Origin: Panorpa germanica
Lineage: Eukaryota > Arthropoda > Insecta > Mecoptera > Panorpidae
Reading direction: 5' to 3'
DNA: 64,000 bases
NCBI GenBank assembly: GCA_963678705.1
Contig: OY783211.1
Location: 12,662,603-12,726,602, forward strand
Shown here: positions 10,760 through 23,975 of the stretch, one piece after another
Layout: every line of letters starts with the position of its first letter
Numbering within the stretch: position 1 is the stretch's first letter
Notes under the pieces: model-generated
Told to the model about the DNA's origin: nothing
The model's input: only the letters and a program-made list of their open reading frames with translations
Databases searched by the model: none
Position numbers and translations under genes: made by a program

Positions 10760-12788
10760 ATTGTTTTTTGAGAGTTTTTTCAACAAAACGTAAACAAACT
10801 AGAACTACTAACGAATGCATACACATGAACTAAATTAAATTTCTCGTTCAAATGTGGCAAGGACTGCGTATCGAAAAACTAAAATCTAGGTTGAAATAAA
10901 ACGTAAATTGAATATTAAAATAGCGAATGGGAATAGCGCTTTAGGTTTGTATGTATTTTCTTGTTATGTTTTACTATTTGCAGTAACACATCGTCCATTT
11001 CTATTCAAACCATGAATACGCCAGCATTTTTATTATAAGATATAATTCAAGTTATTAAAAACACATATTTTATAGTTCGTAGTATATTTTCAGTACATAA
11101 TAACATTCAGTGAAAATAAAATATATTCCATTCCATAATGTTCATGTTTTCATTCATCCATAAACTTTCACATAAAAAACTGCATAAAACATTTTATTTT
11201 AATGCAACGGTTCGAAAAATGCATGCATTGTTTTTATATCTCATTTATTTATAAAAGAGAATTAATGTATTCAGTTTTATCAAATTTGCATAGAAATAGA
11301 CTCGGACAAGTTAATTTTCTTGTTATATTAAACTTCGCATTTTAAGCAATTTAAATAACTTTGATTTAACAATTTCATTGAAGAAAGTTTTATAAATACA
11401 GTTGCGTAGAGTTTAAGTTTAACTAATATAACAAAACTTATATATTACGCACTCTATGTGACCTAATTTACGACTTCTTGTGACCTGTTTTATTGCTTTT
11501 GAAAAATAAATCTATCTTTTTGCTCATTACGGAGAAATTGTTCCCAAATTGTGACAAGGCATGATAAATCCAAGATTCATAAAATTTTGCAAAATTTTCT
11601 TCAAAATCGCTTCCACCAGCGATATCACATTTACATGCGTTCAAAAGTACCTTAGTATAAAAAAGATTTATTTTTTATCTAATTAACATAGTTATAATAA
11701 ATATTCTGCTATAAATGAATCGATTTATTTACTTAAGACTTGTATATCGAAATTTCGATAATGGGGCGTATTTTGTACAGTGGCCAGCGGCGGCGCTGAG
11801 GTTGAATCCGCCCCTGTACACAGATGTTAAGTTCAGTAATGTATAATAACATTTATTTTCGTCTGCAATTCTTGCTTTAATTTTAAATTTAATATTTTTT
11901 TAATAAATATAAAAAGAAATTAACTCAGCCAAATATATCTAAAAGAAGAAAAAAAAGACGTCGAAAAGACATTTCAACTTTTTATGTATATTTTACATAA
12001 CATAACTTTTATGAATTAGATACAAAATTTGCGTCAATAATTAAACGTCGCATCGTTTTAGATCTTTTTATTTAAATATTCCATCTTTGCTGGTGCAAAC
12101 TTTTGTATGATCGGAAATAAGCCAAGTAATTTTCCAAGTTTTATGCTAAATAATGAAAATGTTTATACAATTAAATAAAGACTTAGTTAAGATAAATGGA
12201 ACATTACACAGAATCTCTAAGATAAGTAATAAATGAATATATTAAAGGTGAATTACTGTCATTTAAACTCGTATAAACAAAATCATTATCTCTTTTATAA
12301 CCTAGAATTCCGATGCAATTAAAAACTAAAACCCACTCAGGTTAATCCAAATAAAACATCAATGTAAAATTTATCTTGTATTAAAAATCAAGTCAAAGAA
12401 AAATCAGATAACACCACCAATACAAAAATATACAAATAGATGTTGATAGAATCCATGGTTTGAAAAATTTATAAAAAATAACAAACTGCAGAAGTTTTAA
12501 AATATAATGAAAAATGTGTTTATATTGAAAAATGTTGTATATTTTAAATTAAATATTTTTATGTTGGTACTGGTTTGATCTAAACATTTAGTTGCTAGCT
12601 TCATGATGGTGATACGAGGTTATTAATTTATTAGGTTGGTACGTCATATATTCATACACTATGAAAATGATTAAGTCAAGTGGAGAAGTCTTGTACATCA
12701 CAGGATATTTATTATTATAAAATCTTCTTTCATCTTGATACAATGTATCGTGAAACATTTGCCAGAAGTCTCAGTTTGTAATCATAAC
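10760..12788. other. AT-rich intergenic, one short repeat C segment
   Basis: There is no gene. Around 11470-11525 the motifs GTGACCTGTTTTATTG and CTTTTGAAAAATAAATCTAT match the dispersed repeat family C copy at 27300-27520 in the same orientation. Confidence 0.4.
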
Positions 12789-13030
12789 CAGGGGCGGCCT
12801 TAGCCATTGCGAGGCCCCGGGGTGCAGAACTTTGCGAATCCCCGGGCGGCAGAACTTTGCGAGGCCCCGGGGTGGCAAATCTTTGCGAGACACTTGTTCT
12901 TTGTATAATTTATGTAAATTGTAAGTAAGTATTTTTCATGATAATTGACGAGAAATACAATTTTATATTGGAAGTTTTATGGAAGTTAACAAGCACAAAG
13001 ACGACAAATATTAATGATGATAAACTAAGG
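12789..13030 (+). mobile_element. hAT-like transposon fragment
   Basis: The unit starts CAGGGGCGGCCTTAGCC, which has the look of a hAT-type end, followed by three tandem variants of a GC-rich phrase (GCGAGGCCCCGGGG, CAGAACTTTGCGA). From about 12841 it matches, inverted, the segment at 34556-34735, including TGTTCTTTGTRTAATTTATG and AACAAGCACAAAGACGAC. The right end was not found and no transposase domain is recognisable. The hAT assignment is tentative. Confidence 0.5.
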
Positions 13031-13426
13031 CACGTGAATGCCTTAAAAGATATAGGCAGTGATTCTAGTGGGATTTCTAAAGAGCGAAGTGCGAGATTGA
13101 TTAATTAAAATAAATTGAAATTATTATTAAAAAATGTAATTAATTAATAAGTTATTGTATATAATAAATGGACAAATAATCAACGCATGTAAACTAATAT
13201 AAAATATACTAAAATTATTGGCGGTAATTATTAAAAACGGCGATGTTAATAATAAAAATGCGGTAATTTTAAGTTTTTGCCACGATGTCTTTTACAATTT
13301 AAGGTTTAAGGTTAAAAATCCAAGGTTTAGTTAATTTCAACTAATTTGATATAAATGAGCTAAAGGGTAATTTATTTTGCACTACAAGAAAGATGATTCA
13401 ATTCTCAATTTATTTCTTGTCCTCTG

Positions 13427-13655
13427 GGTGGGCGAGGTAGTTAGAGCATAAAATTTAACAATCAGCTATACTTTGGTCTCCGGGCTCGATTCCCGGAGAT
13501 GGAAAGCGTGTATTCCATGACTGGCAAACGATAAAGAATAAACACCAAATAAAGAATTAAAAAATAAACAAATATACCAACCATATGGTACAAAAACACA
13601 CTCAGCATCACCTAGCTGTTGAAATCGTAGTAATATAATAAAAAAAATTGTATTC
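13427..13655 (+). mobile_element. tRNA-derived SINE-like unit
   Basis: The head has GGGCGAGGTAGTTAGAGCA (13430 onward), like a tRNA 5' half with part of the A box deleted, and a B-box match GGCTCGATTCC at 13483-13493 in a CCGGG...CCCGG stem. A non-tRNA body follows, ending in an A-rich stretch near 13650. This is the layout of an RNA polymerase III SINE, probably an old copy. It cannot fold as a normal tRNA. Confidence 0.6.
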
Positions 13656-16102
13656 AACGTAAGGGCACCTCAAATATAAGTCCGTTTCTCTGAGTGGATC
13701 GTAAATCATTTGCCACAGCAAACCAAATCATTATAAAAATCAGATTAAAATACGAACGTAAATCTCATATATTTGTCTGCATTTAAAAGTATGTGTATTT
13801 AAGTAAACACCTTAATTTTCGTTATTTTTTACACTTTTCTCGTATTTCTATTTCGTTAGATACTATCTCCTCACACTGTGGTTGTTTCGCTTGCAGCAGC
13901 TGTAGCGTTTCTCCTAACACAATATCAGATACCACGTCACCATAACCGTCGGTGGAGATGTCATATTATCCTTCTGAGTTTTTCTTGTAAAAGTAAATAA
14001 ATCTTGCTCTAAGCAATTCTAGGAAATGAATTTTTCTTTTCTCGTTTTAGATTGAATCAATTTATATTGAAAATAAACTATAAATTTTGAGGGATTCTTG
14101 ATTTATAATAAAAAAAGGGATTTACTCGTAACACCTTCTGATACACACACACACATAGACTTAAATGTATTGCTACACGCTTCATTTCATTTATTGTTAG
14201 TTTATAGATGATTTAACCGGACTTTGTACAAAGCTATGACGTTCAAGCAAATCATATATGCAATCAATCTTCTATAATATGTAATCTATGAATAATATGG
14301 TGTCAGATGGTGTAAAGGAGAGAGGTAGTTACGTTATTGATATATAAGCTCTGGTGGTGACAATGTAGTAAAGAAAAAAATCAATTGTCTGTATCAGAGT
14401 TTTCCAAACTTTTAGAGTGAGTGCGCCATATATTCATTCAATTAAATAATAAATGCAAAGCCTTCTGGGAACGATAGCTGTTGTCTCGCTGACTTCCGGT
14501 TTAGGGAGTTCCAGGTAAAGACCAAGTTAGGTATGTGCAATACAAAGGATGTCCACGTCAGAAACAAACAAAATTATTGCTGTATAATTAATTTTTGTCA
14601 ATATAGTAATACTTCTTATGTTTTTGGAAGAAAATAATCTTCCTTTTTTTAGGTGTCACGGAAATATTTTGTGAACAAGTTGCGTTAATATGGGGGGAGA
14701 GGTAAAGGGGGTAACAATTCTTGAGAACGTCTTTATTTAAAACTAGTTCATTATATTGTCACGTTTCATTACAGCTATGCAGCTGAATCAAGTCGAATTT
14801 TTATTGCACTGCTGGGTCATTCCAAATCTGACAATTGGTGAACGACTTTATATATACAACACATTTAGATGCTAGCGTTTGAGTTCAAAATATAACGGTG
14901 ATGCAATTTTTTGAACCTTTTTGGCATCTAAGATAATCGCTAAACGTGTGATAGAAGTTAAACACGAGGAGCAGTGTATCAATAATGTTATCTTCCTATA
15001 TAGAAACACCGAGAAGGAAGATTATCAGACAGTTGTGATTAATGTGTCTTAAACAAGACTCTACGCCTGCATTTATACTAAATAAATGTAATTTAAATTT
15101 AAATAAAACTATAATTTCAACGGTGTTGCTATATTTACATTAGCAATTTTCCATCCCGAAAAATCGGTGCCAATCGTAACTCATTCGGGAAAAAGTTATG
15201 GCAAATTGCTCGGTCGTTTACTCGCGACTTTTTATATTACTATTTGAAGCAAGTTTTTAAGAATTTACTTGCTAATACTGCTTTATGCTATTAAATAAAT
15301 TTAAGATAATTGATAATTATTATTTTTGTACACAATTGTCTAAAATATATAATTAAAAACCCTTGCTGAAAAATTAAGGTCTCTGGTAAAACTTGGCAGC
15401 AAAAAATGGTGCAGAACCTAATTTCATTCACGACCAGAGCCAGCTTTCCAGGATACACAACTGTTCGCAGTATAAAACAACCAGAAAATGTTCAGGTTTT
15501 GAGGTATGAGTTATACAATATTGCCAATTTCTTTATTTCGATGCGATCTATCCGTACCTACATTAAATTAATATTACGTGTATAACTTATAAATTTATCG
15601 TCTTTTTTGTTTCGCTACAAAGTAATATTATTCAAAATATACTACATTATGTTTATCAAATAAAACGGAAGTGGTGCAAACTGTATTATTTATAACTTCC
15701 TGCGTGTGAATCTTTGCAGAGTTTAGCCGATACCTACACAGCGAAATAAAATAAAGTTATTAAAGTTTTCAGCGCGTTCTGCTGTACGATTACATTACTT
15801 GAATTATATATGACCCTTGTAGAGTCCTCCTGCACGTCCTGCTCGTCCTCGGTGGCGTCAGAAGGTGTCGCTGGTCGTCCTCGCCACGTCCCTGGGGCAA
15901 AATGTTACAAACTTATGGTTGAAAAATTAATTATAAGTCTCATATCTCCATCACGAAGTGTCGCAACATGCAGAGTGACAGATTAACTAAATTGACACTT
16001 AAATTTCAAAAATATAAACTTTTGGGATTAGGTATGATTTAAAAAGGTTTTAATGTATAGTTGTAACAGTTGTCGGCAACCTTATTAGTCAAAAAAGGCA
16101 AG
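13656..16102. other. intergenic, nothing firm recognised
   Basis: No supported gene. A locally GC-rich patch lies at 15825-15900, with internal imperfect repeats of GTCCTCG and GGCGTC. No domain could be read in any frame. Confidence 0.35.
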
Positions 16103-16285
16103 TATAGTTTAAATTACGAGAGTTCGCCGGCGACTCATGGTTAAAACAGGTTGTGCCGTATAAATCTGCGATACAATGAAAGAGCAATTTCTCACACATT
16201 TTTTTATAATGCTTATTGTGACTAATAAGATAAAATTCACCATCGTATCACCATTTATGCGCTAAACTCTCGCAATTTCGACTAT
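16103..16285. mobile_element. MITE family B copy 1
   Basis: The left end TATAGTTTAAATTACGAGAG and a degraded inverted right end ending CTCTCGCAATTTCGACTATA enclose 183 bases. It also contains GATAAAATTCACCATCGTAT, shared with the other copies. Confidence 0.8.
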
Positions 16286-16463
16286 ATCTGAATTCAACGA
16301 TTTCATTCAAGAGCTAGAATAGTTCTAAAGCATATTTTAAAAAACCAGGTATTTAAAAAAACCAGATCCGAGGATATTAATTTTCATAACATATACAGTG
16401 CATTTGCATAGAATTATTTAATAAATACATACAAAAATTCATCTTAAAAAAAATTAATAACCG

Positions 16464-16516
16464 GTTCTTAATTTTAATACGTATTTGTCTATTAAATTTG
16501 TATTAAAATTAAGAAC
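16464..16516. repeat. 17-base perfect inverted repeat (hairpin)
   Basis: GTTCTTAATTTTAATAC at 16464-16480 is followed after 19 bases by its exact complement at 16500-16516. It lies just upstream (plus coordinates) of a mariner remnant. It is AT-rich and of unknown role. Confidence 0.8.
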
Positions 16517-16556
16517 ATTTTTAACAGTGATAACTAACACTATTAAAACATGGCGA

Positions 16557-16873
16557 TTTTTGTTTTATGGCATTAATCGATTCAAATCAGGTACCCCAGA
16601 GCGACAGTTTTAGCTTCAGGAACATAAAGAAGTCACACGAGGCCATGTCTGGTAAATACGGTGGTTGATCAATGGTATTTATTATGTTTTTGGCCTTAAA
16701 ATCTGTCACAACTATGGTTCTAGGCCAAGGTAACATTCAGAAATTCTTTTTGCCCGAATCGGGGCATTTCTGACCGATTTTCTCATTTAAACGTTTAAAT
16801 AGTATTCTTCATAGACCGCCAGTCTCTCTGTAACGAATTTATGATGCATTGAACCACGAATATCGAAAATAAC
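16557..16873 (-). pseudogene. decayed mariner transposase C-terminal half
   Basis: The minus strand reads VIFDIRGSMHHKFVTERLAVYEEYY, then, after stops and frame changes, YLGLEP and finally PYLPDMASCDFFMF followed by LKLKLSLWGT and FESINAIK. These match, in order, the mariner catalytic-domain boxes (FDxRGxxHxEF, PPYSPDLAPCDFFLFPKLK, then the FxxIEAIK box). Several stops and frameshifts make it non-functional. It belongs to a different and older mariner lineage from the copy at 7.7 kb. Confidence 0.8.
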
Positions 16874-17944
16874 CATGTACAATCACCTTGGCTTTCTCGC
16901 ACTATCTCTTGCAACTATCTCCTGTGTTTGAACACATTTATCTCATAAGCACGTGTTTATGACAAACTTTAAAGCAATGTCTGTGTTCCATAATTCATTC
17001 ATTGTACAAATCTTCCGATTGATTTAAATTTGGAATGGTAATTGAGTACAGTGCTACCACCTTACGGAAAACAATATTTTTATAAAATAATTAGCGCGGG
17101 CTTTTTCAAATTGCAAATTCCTGTTACTTTAGAAGCAACTTCGTACATATACATTATATATACTCGTAGCACATACAAACTAGTACATTATTTATATAGC
17201 TTGTTTCCCCATTCAACAAGTTGTTTTGCGGTGACGACTCACACCAATGGCTCATTACTTGAATACAAAATATCTTTAATGAGCCATATTAATTTCACGT
17301 ATGAATTTCCATCACTTGCATGTGTTAGTGTTAATAGTTATGTGGTTTAATTAAACAATTTACTTCCTTGCAGTGTAACAGCTTAAAGAGGTCGTCTATA
17401 AAACGAAGCACGGCTATGTCGCTGTTCTCTATCGCCGTGTCCATATTTCAATATGACGCTCTCGCAGTTCGTATTATCAACGACGCACGCACCCTCTCTG
17501 GACGCGTTTATGAAACAGGGTGCCACGTGGGAAATGTTGAATAGATTTTTTTTTTGTATTAACAATTGTTCGGCCGCTTCTTTTTCTTCGATTTTAAGCA
17601 AATGTGTTTTGAACATAAAATTTTGCATTGACTGTAAAGTTTTAAATAGTAAATTAGATCATCCAAGAATTATGTCACACGAAAACGGGGTAGGGGAGGC
17701 ACTCAAAGAGTGACAAGAAGTGACAAAGAGCAATTAATCTAAAATTCGCTTTCGAAAAAGGAAAAAAGCTAGAACCAAAAAATTAATTAAAACTATTTTA
17801 TTTTTCCTTTGACAATTTCCTTTGAAATAGCGTCACAACTGAAGGGGTGAGACCGCAATGTGATACAAGACGATGGCTTCATTTATGGATGGCTCCTTAC
17901 GTAAACAAATTACATTTATTAACCGGTGTCCTCTTCGTCCACAA

Positions 17945-18300
17945 TCTTTTTTATATATTTATTTGTTTATAAACATTGACAATACATAATTTACAACTAT
18001 ATACTTACACTGTAACTATAGACTTAGTATTAAGTATACTTACTTAAAATAAAGAGATTAAATTAAATTTATTGATAAAGTCAATAAGGTGTTTTAGACT
18101 TTCTCCGCTTTCAAATATCTGCCTGTATTCCTGAGGCATATTACAGCCTTGTCTGTGCGATGAATACCTTGAGCATCGATGAATAATATGCTTTACCGTT
18201 AGTGGGCTGCCACAATCTTTAGTAACTCTTATTGTATCATCTTCAACGTTATTTCTCGTTGCTGCTTTAAAATTCCGCATGAAAATTTCTTTCTGTAATT
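17945..18300 (-). pseudogene. LINE ORF2 C-terminal end with 3' tail
   Basis: The minus-strand frame at 18280-18044 ends with KDCGSPLTVKHIIHRCSRY, then SHRQ, and LKHLIDFINKFNLISLF before a stop. A CG-x-LTVKHII-x-C finger followed by a LxFLxxxxL tail is the common C-terminus of Jockey/I-type LINEs. About 95 bases downstream comes an AAATAAATATATAAAAAAG run that could be its poly-A end. It is a 5'-truncated insertion, as is usual for LINEs. Confidence 0.7.
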
Positions 18301-18351
18301 AAATGAGATACTTTTCTAATTAAATGTACACAACTATTATAAATTACTAGT

Positions 18352-18569
18352 TATAGTTCAAATTACGAGAGTTCGGCGGCGACTCATACTTAAAACATGT
18401 TGTGAGTTTTAATCTGCCGATATAACTAAAAAGCACTGACTCACTTATTTTTCTATAATGTGTATAGAAACGAATAAGATAAAATTCATTATCGTATTAT
18501 AGATTTATACTGCTCTTATAAGGACTTTTAAGTATAAGTCGCCGCCGAACTCTCATGATTTAGACTATA
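18352..18569. mobile_element. MITE family B copy 2
   Basis: 218 bases with about 45-base inverted ends: TATAGTTCAAATTACGAGAG continuing into TTCGGCGGCGACTCATACTT, mirrored at the right by AAGTATAAGTCGCCGCCGAA and CTATA. This is the best-preserved pair of ends in the family. No coding capacity. Mobilisation by a mariner-type enzyme is possible but unproven. Confidence 0.85.
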
Positions 18570-18719
18570 CATAAAGAAAATTGAATTTACTTATTTTTGA
18601 ATACATACACCAAAATTATTTCCTCAGCCATAATTTTAATACGCAATTCAGTTTACGCAACACGTAGTAAATCTAATAAATCAATTATTCAAACGATTAT
18701 CTCTATTATGAGACACCCT

Positions 18720-18900
18720 GTCCCGTATTCCAGTTGAATATTATTCAATGCACAGCCAAGTGACGCCTCAGTCAGCGTCCGGAAGCGTCGCGGGAACGAC
18801 GCCCGAAGAACTAATAAAATAAAATAGATAAATACATAATTCCGTAAAAAAAAATAACAAAACAAAAAATAAAAAATAAATATAATAAAAAAAAAGAAAA
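18720..18900. other. GC-rich patch running into a long A-rich tract
   Basis: 18765-18812 is rich in GCGTC and GACGCC. It is followed at once by about 80 bases composed almost only of A with some T. The layout resembles the 3' end of a plus-strand retroelement, but no coding match was seen. Confidence 0.35.
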
Positions 18901-19611
18901 CACTGACTTTAAAAAAATATTGTGATTAGTAATTTAATGTATAAATATTATATGTAACTAAATGTCAAAATTAGTTTAAATGTCAATAAGTAGGCGTAAC
19001 ATACTCGATAACGTAGACGTCCTTATAATCGTCTTGTACTGTGTCATGTGATAGGCAATTAGTGATATTGGATAGTGATATATTGCTATACAAATAGGTC
19101 GATCGTGTCAATATATGTATATAGAGTATATGTAGTTGTGTAGCTAACAAAACGTGCCGTCAATCAGTCAATACAACAGTCAATCTTGTAGGTGGTAAAC
19201 ATATGGTCATTTGTTTGTTTTCGTTAATAGAGTATTTTTATAGGTAAATATTATTACTCTTGTTTACTTCAATATTAATCTAGATGCATTCATTAACAAA
19301 ATATTATTGTAATTAAAATTAACCCTTTTTTTGTAGAGTAAATAATTTGATTGTTTTGTATCATGAGAATGCTCACTATATCTATAAATGGTCTCTATTT
19401 GTGCATAAATGTGCAATATGTCGTAACCGACGTCGTTAAAACAGCGATGTTTACAGCGTAGAGGTTACCTGACATTTGAAAGAATTACATCTTTGGGCAT
19501 TTCTGTTCTTTGAGCAGTTCAAGAAAAGGTTGACTTAAAATTTTCAAATATATTTGTTGCCTATTATTTTGTTAAAGATGTTTTCGGTGATTGCCCGTAA
19601 ATCATGAATTT

Positions 19612-19800
19612 TATAGTTCACATTACGAGAGTTCAGTGGTGACTCATGCTTAAGAGCGGTGTGATACGATGGTGAATTTTATCTTATTCATTCTTATATA
19701 AATTACAGAAAAATGAGTGATACAGTGCTTATTTATTGTATCGTAAATTTATACGGCAGAACTTGTTTTAAGCATGAGTCACCGCCGATTTCTTACATTT
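19612..19800. mobile_element. MITE family B copy 3
   Basis: Starts TATAGTTCACATTACGAGAG, then GTGGTGACTCATGCTTAA. The right end has TTAAGCATGAGTCACCGCCG in inverted order. The interior GATGGTGAATTTTATCTTAT is the reverse complement of the ATAAGATAAAATTCACCATC segment of copy 1. Confidence 0.8.
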
Positions 19801-19849
19801 TGCTTAAGCAAAACCAAGTAATATTTATACTAAATGGGTTTTATTTCAT

Positions 19850-20062
19850 AGCTATCCTAAAAGTGTTTAGTTTTTAAATAAGACTTTTTAAGATTTCATA
19901 ATCCTTAATAAAATGTTTTTAATAAGTTTTATAAGTATGCCTAACGCGCTAAAGATTTATAGAGGGTAGATTTATTTTTCAAGAAGCAGTAATATAAGTC
20001 ACGTAACGTTGTATACTACATAAAATCTTTTACGTATAAATGTGTTTAGCGGGTATTCACAC
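19850..20062 (-). repeat. dispersed repeat family C copy
   Basis: On the minus strand it begins CCCGCTAAACACA and contains GCTTCTTGAAAAATAAATCT and TTAAGGATTATGAAATCTTA, in the same order as the unit at 27300-27520. Class unknown. Confidence 0.6.
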
Positions 20063-23000
20063 CGAGAGACTTCAGAAAAGGTTGTCAAGTACAGTAAAAA
20101 AAATAAAGAAATGTACTTGTCCGAAACATATATATTTTTTTTATTTTTCTGGTGTCTTAATCCAGTGTAGAGACGTTATTAGAATATTTAGTAAAAAATA
20201 ATTCTTTGAAATTATTTGTTACGGATTTTGAAAAATTTACCTTTGTGTTTATCAGGACTTTGGAGGTTTGCAAATTCGAATTTGTTAGAATAAAAACTAA
20301 AATGAATGTCGGATTTGAATCTGAAACCATAGTCAGAGTTAAAATCGAATCCGAACATGATCTGATCGTCTAAAAGGCCCTTTAATGTTACTTTGTTTGA
20401 CATTATATTCCGTTTCTATTTTCATCTACACAGCGTAGCATTTCATAACGCAATTACGCTCCCCTGCTCTAGTAGTGTTATGCATTTTAATATCTTTATA
20501 TTTTTACAATTTCCATATTTTCCAAGCTTTTCAGCTTGTTAATACTACGCGATCCGAATAACAATTTTAATTTATAATACAATAAAGTCCTTTCAAAGGA
20601 TAATTTAATTAATAAATATTTTCCTGTATTTATTTATACAAAAAACATCAATAAGCAAGCATATCGTGTAAAAGAAAAGTTTTTTTTTTGTTTTTTCCAG
20701 GAAAAGAATTTTATTTTATCTGTAGAATATCTTAAAATACAATTCCTTTATTTCTTTTAATATAAAAAGAATTTCTTTTCTTCTTCATTTTTCTTTTGTG
20801 TGGCGTTTTAACATTTCTTGGAATGTTTGTTTGAGGGAAATGTTTGTATTTTCTTGAGATTTAGAAAGTGCTGGCGTTGACGTTGTACTAAACTTATGCA
20901 AATTTGTTGTAATGACGTCTTGGCTCACTTCTTAACTACTCTTCATACTGTGGCAGGAAAATATGCCATTGTCTTAAACTGAAGTACATTTCTTAAGTGA
21001 AACTGTTGAATTCTTACGAATATTTTGACAATAACAATATTTAAATAGAGCTTTTAATGTCTTCCTTTGGTTAGTTACGATTTATAGTTATGCTGCATGG
21101 TATTTCAGTTCATAATATTGTTATTATTATTATTATTTTTTTTTTTTCAATTGTTTATGGGCTTCCTACGACCACGGTACTTTTTCCGCCCTTGCTACTT
21201 TATTTCATTTATATTTTACATTTATTATTACACCTATACTTTTAAACCTGCTATATTTCATATCCTGTCTATCACTAAGCACACTGGCCACCTTGGATAT
21301 CTTAGTAGTTCCTCCATACTCGTTGGCAACACCACTCCATTTTCTACCAAAACTCTGTATAAATTATTTCTGCAGGACTCCGTTTCTGTACATTAGAAAA
21401 TCAAATGATATTGTTATTATATTACTACGATTTTAACACCTAGGTCATATTTCGCATTAAATGTAATATAAGAGTGTTGTAGAGCTGTTGCATCTTGTAG
21501 AGCTAGTCTATCTATTAAGTAAATTATTGATTTAGTGATCTGGTTAACTATTTCTTGCCTCGGTTACTGATAACGAATATAGTAGTTTTAATTACAATTT
21601 AAATAAATAATTTAAACATTAATGAATTTACTTAGCAATCTAAGGACTAGTATAGTTTATTTTAGCTTGCTAATGTATTTTGTAATCAAGCTCAGTCCAC
21701 TTAAAGGCAGATAATGCATTTAGCTAACTTCAAAACAAGCAAAGTCTGCTACTGCCATTCCAGAAATTTATTGACCCACAAAAATATCTAACATCAAAGA
21801 GGACGAAACATCCCCAAACCAACTCCCCTTCATATGAATCAACTCAAGGTATATCCCGGAAATAGCTTACCTCGTGGTTGCAGCTATATGGGCGTAAAAG
21901 GGTTTTTTTTAAATGTTGGGTAAACTTTTTGCCCTTATTTTTATTCTGAACTAGTAACTAGGGACCAATTCATTTGATGTATAAATTCAGAACCTTTGCA
22001 CATTGTTAAAAACATCAACAAGGACTTTAATACAGTAATATATGTGCGTCATAAAATGTTTTTGGTGTCAGATGTTCTAAAACTGTTGGATGTGAAATCA
22101 GAGAAATTATTACATATAAAAAGGCAATAATTTCTCAGACTGACGCTAAATTTAATATGTATGTTTACTTGTATTTTGAAGAATTGTCCTAGTTGTAGTG
22201 TCTGATTGGCAAAACCAGATAAAGAAATAGTTATTTTGTGTGTAATCATTTTTAGTGTTCAGTGTAGTAGAGTCAGTACGAAGAAGGAAACATTAGTTTC
22301 CAATTAGGCCTTCACTGTTATAAGGAAAATAATATTAAGAGGGAATTAAATACAATCGAATTGTTTTAATCATCTATAAATTATTTCACAAAAAAATGTT
22401 TAAGTTTTAACCTCCTCTTCTTGTCATCATTTTGAAAGAATATTTATTTTCGAGTTTAAGTTTTAGGAGTAACTCGTAAAGAATTCGAATTTATTTAAAA
22501 AATTACATAGATTTAAAATTGTACACATGATTTTAATTGTTACACTTAGTTTGCTATGTCTAATGTTTTAGTTGTTTGAAATATATTACGCTAATTATGT
22601 AATAATATGTTTAATTACTCATTTGTAATTAACTTTAAGAGATTGAAAACGTTAATATGATGTATTCTGGTTAGTCTAAAAACGACGATATGCTTTAAGT
22701 CTCTGTATATTAAAGATTTAAGTCTACATAGTAATTAATTTTATCTAAACTTTGTATAGGTTGTATTCGTTGAAAGTGATGATCAGGTGTGTACCTAATT
22801 GTAAAATCTTGTTAATCAATAAGGAGTATCTGCTACAAGTAAACATGCTGCTTATGCTATGTTAACATTTGTTAAATTTCTTTTGATTTGGAGTCGAATT
22901 TTATATTACGCGCAACGTCACGAAATTCTTGATACGTCTTTTCACACTTTGCGAACACCTCTTTGCGAATAACGTAATTAATACTCTAGCCTCTAAATAA

Positions 23001-23512
23001 TAAATCTTGCAAGATTTCAGTTAAAAATATTTTAATAATAATTAAAAAAAAAAAACTACATTACTCCAACTCTAAAATAGTTGAGAACCCCTCCCACTCG
23101 CACCCTCACCCGCATCATTCCCCATCTCACATCCCTCGTCAAGTGAAAATTGCAGATGATATCAGCGACCGGGTTTCATTTCCTTAGTAGCCTTCATCTT
23201 AACTGGTTAACTGAGAAAACCTTTTTCTTGATACCAACTTTTGACATCTTAGAAGTTTCCTTCACGGAAAATTTATTTCCCCATTTACTCACTCTACTTA
23301 GAAACAACCGGGTATTAATTGTCAGATCTAGAATTCCAATTAATTGTCCTTCATCATTTATTATGCTATTTCTTATGTGTATTTGTAACTTGGAATGCTT
23401 AATTAATATTCGAATGGATCGAAATTATTACAGGGTGATTCATGGAGATAGATTGAAAATTAAATGATAATAAAACTAATTGTAAGTATTGGTAAAGACC
23501 ATGAAATTTATA
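20063..23512. other. intergenic, simple repeat only
   Basis: No supported gene. A TTA-trinucleotide microsatellite with a following T run lies at 21118-21148, and A- and T-runs are frequent. The open frames here are short and featureless. Confidence 0.4.
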
Positions 23513-23689
23513 TATAGTTCAAATTACGAGAGTTTGGTGGCGACTCTACCTTAAAACAAATTGTAAAATATATAAATCTCAATGCAATTAAAAAGCAATT
23601 CCCCACGATTTTTTTTATATAGATGTATACGGCTCTTATAACCTCTTTTAAACATGAGTCACCGCCGAACTCTCTTAGTTTGAACTATA
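23513..23689. mobile_element. MITE family B copy 4
   Basis: 177 bases, from TATAGTTCAAATTACGAGAG to TAGTTTGAACTATA, with inner inverted blocks GGTGGCGACTC and GAGTCACCGCC. No coding capacity. Confidence 0.85.
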
Positions 23690-23824
23690 GGTTTTTTGTT
23701 GGACGATACAGTAGGTAAACGATAAAGCATTGTTGTTTGACGCTGACAGTTGTGTCTTCGCGTTAGATCTTCTGATCAGAGTTACATTTTCTGGTTTTGT
23801 TTGTTATCAAGTTAAATTACTATG

Positions 23825-23975
23825 TATATTCATAAACTTATTAGACAGCGGTGTAGTTATAGGAGATATATAAGACCACGACGCCACAAAAATTGCCAAC
23901 ATACAACAGTTCGTCGATTTTGCAACGGAAATATGCCGACGTTAAATGAATTAGATTAAAAGACGTAGATATTAA
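23825..23975 (+). repeat. dispersed repeat family D copy 1
   Basis: The block ATAAACTTATTAGACAGCGG with TGTAG, followed by ACGTTAAATRAATTAGA about 100 bases on, recurs in the same orientation at 48448-48565. Class unknown. Confidence 0.7.

Noticed and set aside
17383-17713. Overlapping frames on both strands in a GC-richer patch
   Set aside because: Neither translation resembles a known protein or element; the patch is left unassigned.
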